From assembly GCA_964449465.1 (NCBI GenBank), contig CAYVBK010000007.1, positions 87,167 to 151,166 of the forward strand: a DNA stretch of 64,000 nucleotides, given 5' to 3'. A program made the position numbers and the translations under genes. Within the stretch, counting starts at the first letter, position 1; every line of letters starts with the position of its first letter. Shown piece after piece: positions 61,537 to 64,000 of the stretch. The DNA comes from CAYRXM01 sp964449465. Lineage in GTDB: Bacteria; Chloroflexota; Anaerolineae; JAFGEY01. The notes beneath the pieces are model-generated. The model saw only the letters and a list, made by a program, of their open reading frames with translations, had not been told where the DNA came from and ran no database searches.

Positions 61537-63312
61537 TTAGGGCATCGAGATCGTTATCTGCTTGTTTTTTGTAAAAGGAGCAATTTTTTCATAGCGATAC
61601 GAAGGCCAATCATCGTCGTCCGGCGAATTCCATACGTTGAGGTATAGCGGCACATCGGCACTGCCTTCCAATTCACAGGTCAACAATCCACCGTCGAAAC
61701 GAGCGTTGGCGAGATGGGCGCCGTAGCGGGCGCGGGCGTAAACGGCAATGTCGGAATACAGGGCCGGCCATCGTTCGTATGGCCGCAAGCGTCGTTCGAT
61801 CTCACGCCACAACTCGTCCCATTCCTCCAGGCGAATGATGGCGATGGTCTGCTCGTGGGTGGATGGGCGGGCAAAAAACAGGGCATTCAATCCCAGTCGG
61901 ACCTGTCGCACGGCGGCCTGTGTCATATCGTCCCAGTCGTTGATCGGCGATTGATTTTGCCAGCGCGTGCGTCCATACATCCAGTCGTTGGCGCGCTGGA
62001 ACGATTCGGCGCGCAGGCTGAACGTGTTGGGGCCGGTGGGGATGGTGGTTTCGTGATAAGAGATGCCGGCGGTGATCATAAAGAAATTGGGCGACTGGGG
62101 CAGCGGCGCGATGGTGAATCCGGGATGGTTATAGGGGCTGCCGTTCCACAGACGATGGTCGTTTTCGCAGACCTCGCAGGGCAGTAACTCGCTCAGCGTA
62201 AAGTGAACGCCGCGCTCCTGGAGCAATGGCAAGGCATTGTAGCCCAGTTGTCCATAGTGCGGGTGGGCCACGCGCGACCAGGGAACATTGTAGCGGGCGA
62301 ATTGTTTATCCAGCGCGGCGAATCGCTGCGCCAACTCGTCGGCCGGAATGTCCGAGCCATCGGGGCGGGCAAACAACAAATAGGCGCGGTTACAGGTGGC
62401 GGCATGGGGTGCAAACTCGGCCATGCCGCCGGCGGCCAGGCGACGCATGGCCGCTACGGCACAATCGAAAAAGCGGCTTTGACCGCGTATCTCGCTCAAC
62501 GAGTCAATGTCGTCTGGAAAGATGCCCACATTGGGCGGAAAGCCGCAGCGGTACAGCGTCTCCACCCAGGCAAAATCGTGCGAGCCGATGGCGTCAGATA
62601 CCACGGCGGTCGAAAAAGGCGGCATACTCAACATCGGCAGCGGCTTGAGCGCAGCCCAAACCATGCTGCGCCACAAGACATCGTCGGGGCCTTCGCCGTG
62701 CCCCAAGACATCGCGCCGCCACATGGTGGGGGCCAAAGCCCACTGCGCCACACGCCCTTGCCCATAGCGCGTGACCCACATGGCGGGGTATCCGCCGCTG
62801 GTGAGCAGCACGCGCACATGCGGCCTGGTCGGCGTGACCCATGTCAGGGCTACCGGGCGACTAAAGCAATAGTGTTCACAGCGAGAGGGCGGGTTGTGCT
62901 GCCATCGGCTGACAAAATGGTCGGTGTCTATACATTCAACCTGGAACGCCGGCTGGATGTCTTGGACCTGGACGCCGGTCATGTGTTGCAAGGCCGCCGG
63001 CCAGTAGCCGATCTGGGCATCGCCGCCGATAAAGCCTGTCCCGTCGGCAACGGCCGCAGCAATGGCCTGGGCTGTCTCGTCGCTCAACGAAGGGCCCAGG
63101 TTGTGCTGTCCCATCAAGATGGCGGCATAGCTGCGCAGCATCTCTGCCGACGGCTGCCCGGTAGCCAGGTCGTGTACGGCATAAGCCAGGCCGATGTGAT
63201 CCAAAAAGGACAAAAAGGCCGTCTGTACATCGGCAAAAGAGTCTTCCTGGCGGCTGTCGCACAAGACCAGCAATGCGCGATTGGGAAGGCGAGACAAATC
63301 TGTACTTTTCAT
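61537..63312 (-). CDS. Large hypothetical protein, amidotransferase-like plus deacetylase-like parts
   Basis: Of 591 residues, the N-terminal 210 resemble a class I glutamine amidotransferase-like flavodoxin fold (LLVLCDSRQEDSF, YAAILMGQHNLGP, YGQGRVAQWAL). The central part (about 235-440) has NodB/polysaccharide-deacetylase-like features (FSTAVVSDAIGSHDF, FPDDIDSLSE, EFAPHAATCNRAYL, HPHYGQLGYNAL). The C-terminal 150 residues are of unknown fold. No signal peptide is seen. ATG 63312 has GGAG at seven bases; TTG/ATG starts 12-15 bases earlier are alternatives. It has its own promoter at 63357-63385. Confidence 0.72.
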   Translation of the reverse strand: MKSTDLSRLPNRALLVLCDSRQEDSFADVQTAFLSFLDHIGLAYAVHDLATGQPSAEMLRSYAAILMGQHNLGPSLSDETAQAIAAAVADGTGFIGGDAQIGYWPAALQHMTGVQVQDIQPAFQVECIDTDHFVSRWQHNPPSRCEHYCFSRPVALTWVTPTRPHVRVLLTSGGYPAMWVTRYGQGRVAQWALAPTMWRRDVLGHGEGPDDVLWRSMVWAALKPLPMLSMPPFSTAVVSDAIGSHDFAWVETLYRCGFPPNVGIFPDDIDSLSEIRGQSRFFDCAVAAMRRLAAGGMAEFAPHAATCNRAYLLFARPDGSDIPADELAQRFAALDKQFARYNVPWSRVAHPHYGQLGYNALPLLQERGVHFTLSELLPCEVCENDHRLWNGSPYNHPGFTIAPLPQSPNFFMITAGISYHETTIPTGPNTFSLRAESFQRANDWMYGRTRWQNQSPINDWDDMTQAAVRQVRLGLNALFFARPSTHEQTIAIIRLEEWDELWREIERRLRPYERWPALYSDIAVYARARYGAHLANARFDGGLLTCELEGSADVPLYLNVWNSPDDDDWPSYRYEKIAPFTKNKQITISMP

Positions 63313-63356
63313 TTGGGTCTCCATCAACCATCGCAGTCTGTATCGTCAACGGGCTG

Positions 63357-63385
63357 ATTATACTTGATTTCGATAGAGTGGGCAA
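63357..63385 (-). promoter_or_regulatory. Promoter ahead of the 591-residue gene
   Basis: Minus strand reads TTGCCC, a 17-base spacer and TATAAT, about 45 bases before ATG 63312. It lies downstream of the cold shock gene terminator and serves the 591-residue gene and possibly the phosphatase cluster. Confidence 0.72.
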
Positions 63386-63405
63386 AGTGTTGGTGGGGCA
63401 ACGAA

Positions 63406-63434
63406 AAGAGCTACCTGATCAACAGGTAGCTCTT
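63406..63434 (-). terminator. Intrinsic terminator of the cold shock gene
   Basis: A 12-base perfect stem (AAGAGCTACCTG / CAGGTAGCTCTT) and a 5-base loop are followed on the minus strand by TTTTC. It lies 38 bases past the stop. Confidence 0.88.
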
Positions 63435-63471
63435 GGTATGGGCGGATTGTCGGTTTGGCGCAAAATTTGCG

Positions 63472-63684
63472 CTAGAGCAGTACGACGTTGCTGGCCTGCG
63501 GCCCCTTGCTGCCCTGCTCGATAGAAAACTCGACGCGCTGACCTTCATTCAAAGTGCGATAGCCTTGCTGGCTGATCGCAGTATAGTGGACAAACACATC
63601 GGGGCCATCTTCGCAAGAGATGAATCCATAGCCCTTGGCATTGTTGAACCATTTGACGGTTCCGGTGGTACGACGGTCACTCAT
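63472..63684 (-). CDS. Cold shock protein (CspA family)
   Basis: The 70-residue OB-fold protein has RNP1 GYGFISCED and RNP2 VFVHYTAI, the hallmark of Csp RNA chaperones, and full family length. ATG 63684 follows AAGGAAAA. An in-frame extension to 63804 has no ribosome site and crosses the terminator-like hairpin, so it is rejected. The leader is about 130 bases with a strong promoter and an internal terminator. Confidence 0.95.
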   Translation of the reverse strand: MSDRRTTGTVKWFNNAKGYGFISCEDGPDVFVHYTAISQQGYRTLNEGQRVEFSIEQGSKGPQASNVVLL

Positions 63685-63750
63685 GATTTTCCTTCTTTCT
63701 TTTATGACAAAATAACTTGAGGAGCAGGCCACCGGTTGTCTAAACAAAAA

Positions 63751-63774
63751 ACGCCCGGACTCTAGTCCAGGCGT
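63751..63774 (-). terminator. Terminator-like hairpin inside the cold shock gene leader
   Basis: On the minus strand an 11-base stem with one mismatch (ACGCCTGGACT / AGTCCGGGCGT) and a 2-base loop runs into TTTTTTG, the form of an intrinsic terminator. It lies between the promoter at 63822-63849 and the cold shock start codon, so it is a candidate attenuator. Confidence 0.72.
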
Positions 63775-63821
63775 ATGTTGCAAACACGTTCCGTGGAACC
63801 TCACTCCATCCTACACAGCCT

Positions 63822-63849
63822 AGTATACCCGGTTTGAAGAAATTGTCAA
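63822..63849 (-). promoter_or_regulatory. Strong promoter of the cold shock gene
   Basis: Minus strand reads TTGACA, a 16-base spacer and TATACT. The expected start is near 63815, giving a leader of about 130 bases to ATG 63684. Confidence 0.8.
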
Positions 63850-64000
63850 GTTGGCAGGCGGCGGCGGGTGCAGTTGTACTTGGGCATTTTCTTTGTCGCC
63901 CCAAGCCCCCGTCCTCGAGAGCGGTCCAATGGCATTAAAGAACACCGGTAACCGTTCAGGTGGATGGTGTAGGATGACTCATCTAGAGACTGGGCAGCAA
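63850..64000. other. Window end with no supported gene
   Basis: No open frame with a ribosome site, RNA gene or terminator is visible. A short ATG-initiated frame at 63974 runs off the edge and cannot be judged. Confidence 0.4.

Noticed and set aside
63685..63804. N-terminal extension of the cold shock protein
   Set aside because: It has no ribosome site, crosses a terminator hairpin, and the family starts at the ATG chosen.
63974..64000. Possible gene start at the right edge
   Set aside because: Only nine codons are visible, without a spaced ribosome site.

Overview
The window is a gene-dense, high-GC bacterial chromosome segment. It suggests a member of the Chloroflexota (Anaerolineae- or Caldilineae-like). 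This is inferred from secreted proteins with Thr-Pro-Thr-rich linkers, a YLPIIMRN motif before a CARDB domain, a bS22-type mini ribosomal protein, a PP2C-like/beta-propeller protein and an NfnAB pair. No rRNA, tRNA, CRISPR array, prophage or complete insertion sequence was seen.

Layout. 1-1395: a partial gene end and an FHA-domain membrane protein, divergent from the next block through two back-to-back consensus-like promoters. 1498-13571: one long plus-strand run encoding a methylmalonyl-CoA mutase large subunit, a GH3 glycosidase, a GT-C membrane glycosyltransferase, a TIM-barrel amidohydrolase, a GH172 (DUF2961) protein, a GHMP kinase whose motifs match plant galacturonokinase, a sugar nucleotidyltransferase and a radical SAM protein, closed by a bidirectional terminator. 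13591-19324 (minus): two exported surface proteins, one with an LPxTG-like tail and one a 1548-residue Ig-repeat protein. 19400-29946 (minus): an MBL-fold protein, a multi-sensor histidine kinase, a secreted lectin-like protein, a methyltransferase, a DUF6951-like protein, NfnAB, an N-acetylglucosamine-6-phosphate deacetylase, a conserved hypothetical and SmpB.

30562-38584 (minus): a complete kdpFABCDE high-affinity potassium system. 38786-45777 (minus): two C-terminal processing proteases, a B12-type radical SAM enzyme, bS22, a StrD-type nucleotidyltransferase and a Wzz/BY-kinase pair for exopolysaccharide. 45926-48692 (minus): HtpG and a degenerate RsmI-like protein. 48806-54675 (plus): a TPR protein, an SbcD-like nuclease, a PP2C-like/propeller membrane protein and a UDP-sugar epimerase. 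54809-63849 (minus): a glycosyltransferase, a serine hydrolase, an AAC(3)-fold acetyltransferase, a methyltransferase, CorA, an overlapping SpoIIE-phosphatase/P-loop/Mth938 cluster, a large carbohydrate-type protein and a cold shock protein with a terminator in its leader.

Recurring themes. Sugar handling recurs: GH3, GH172, galacturonokinase-like kinase, nucleotidyltransferases, epimerase and NagA. Several enzymes have lost canonical active-site residues (BY-kinase P-loop, PP2C, RsmI, MBL). Three dispersed repeat families each supply or abut the 3' end of a gene (nfnL, nagA, kdpC).
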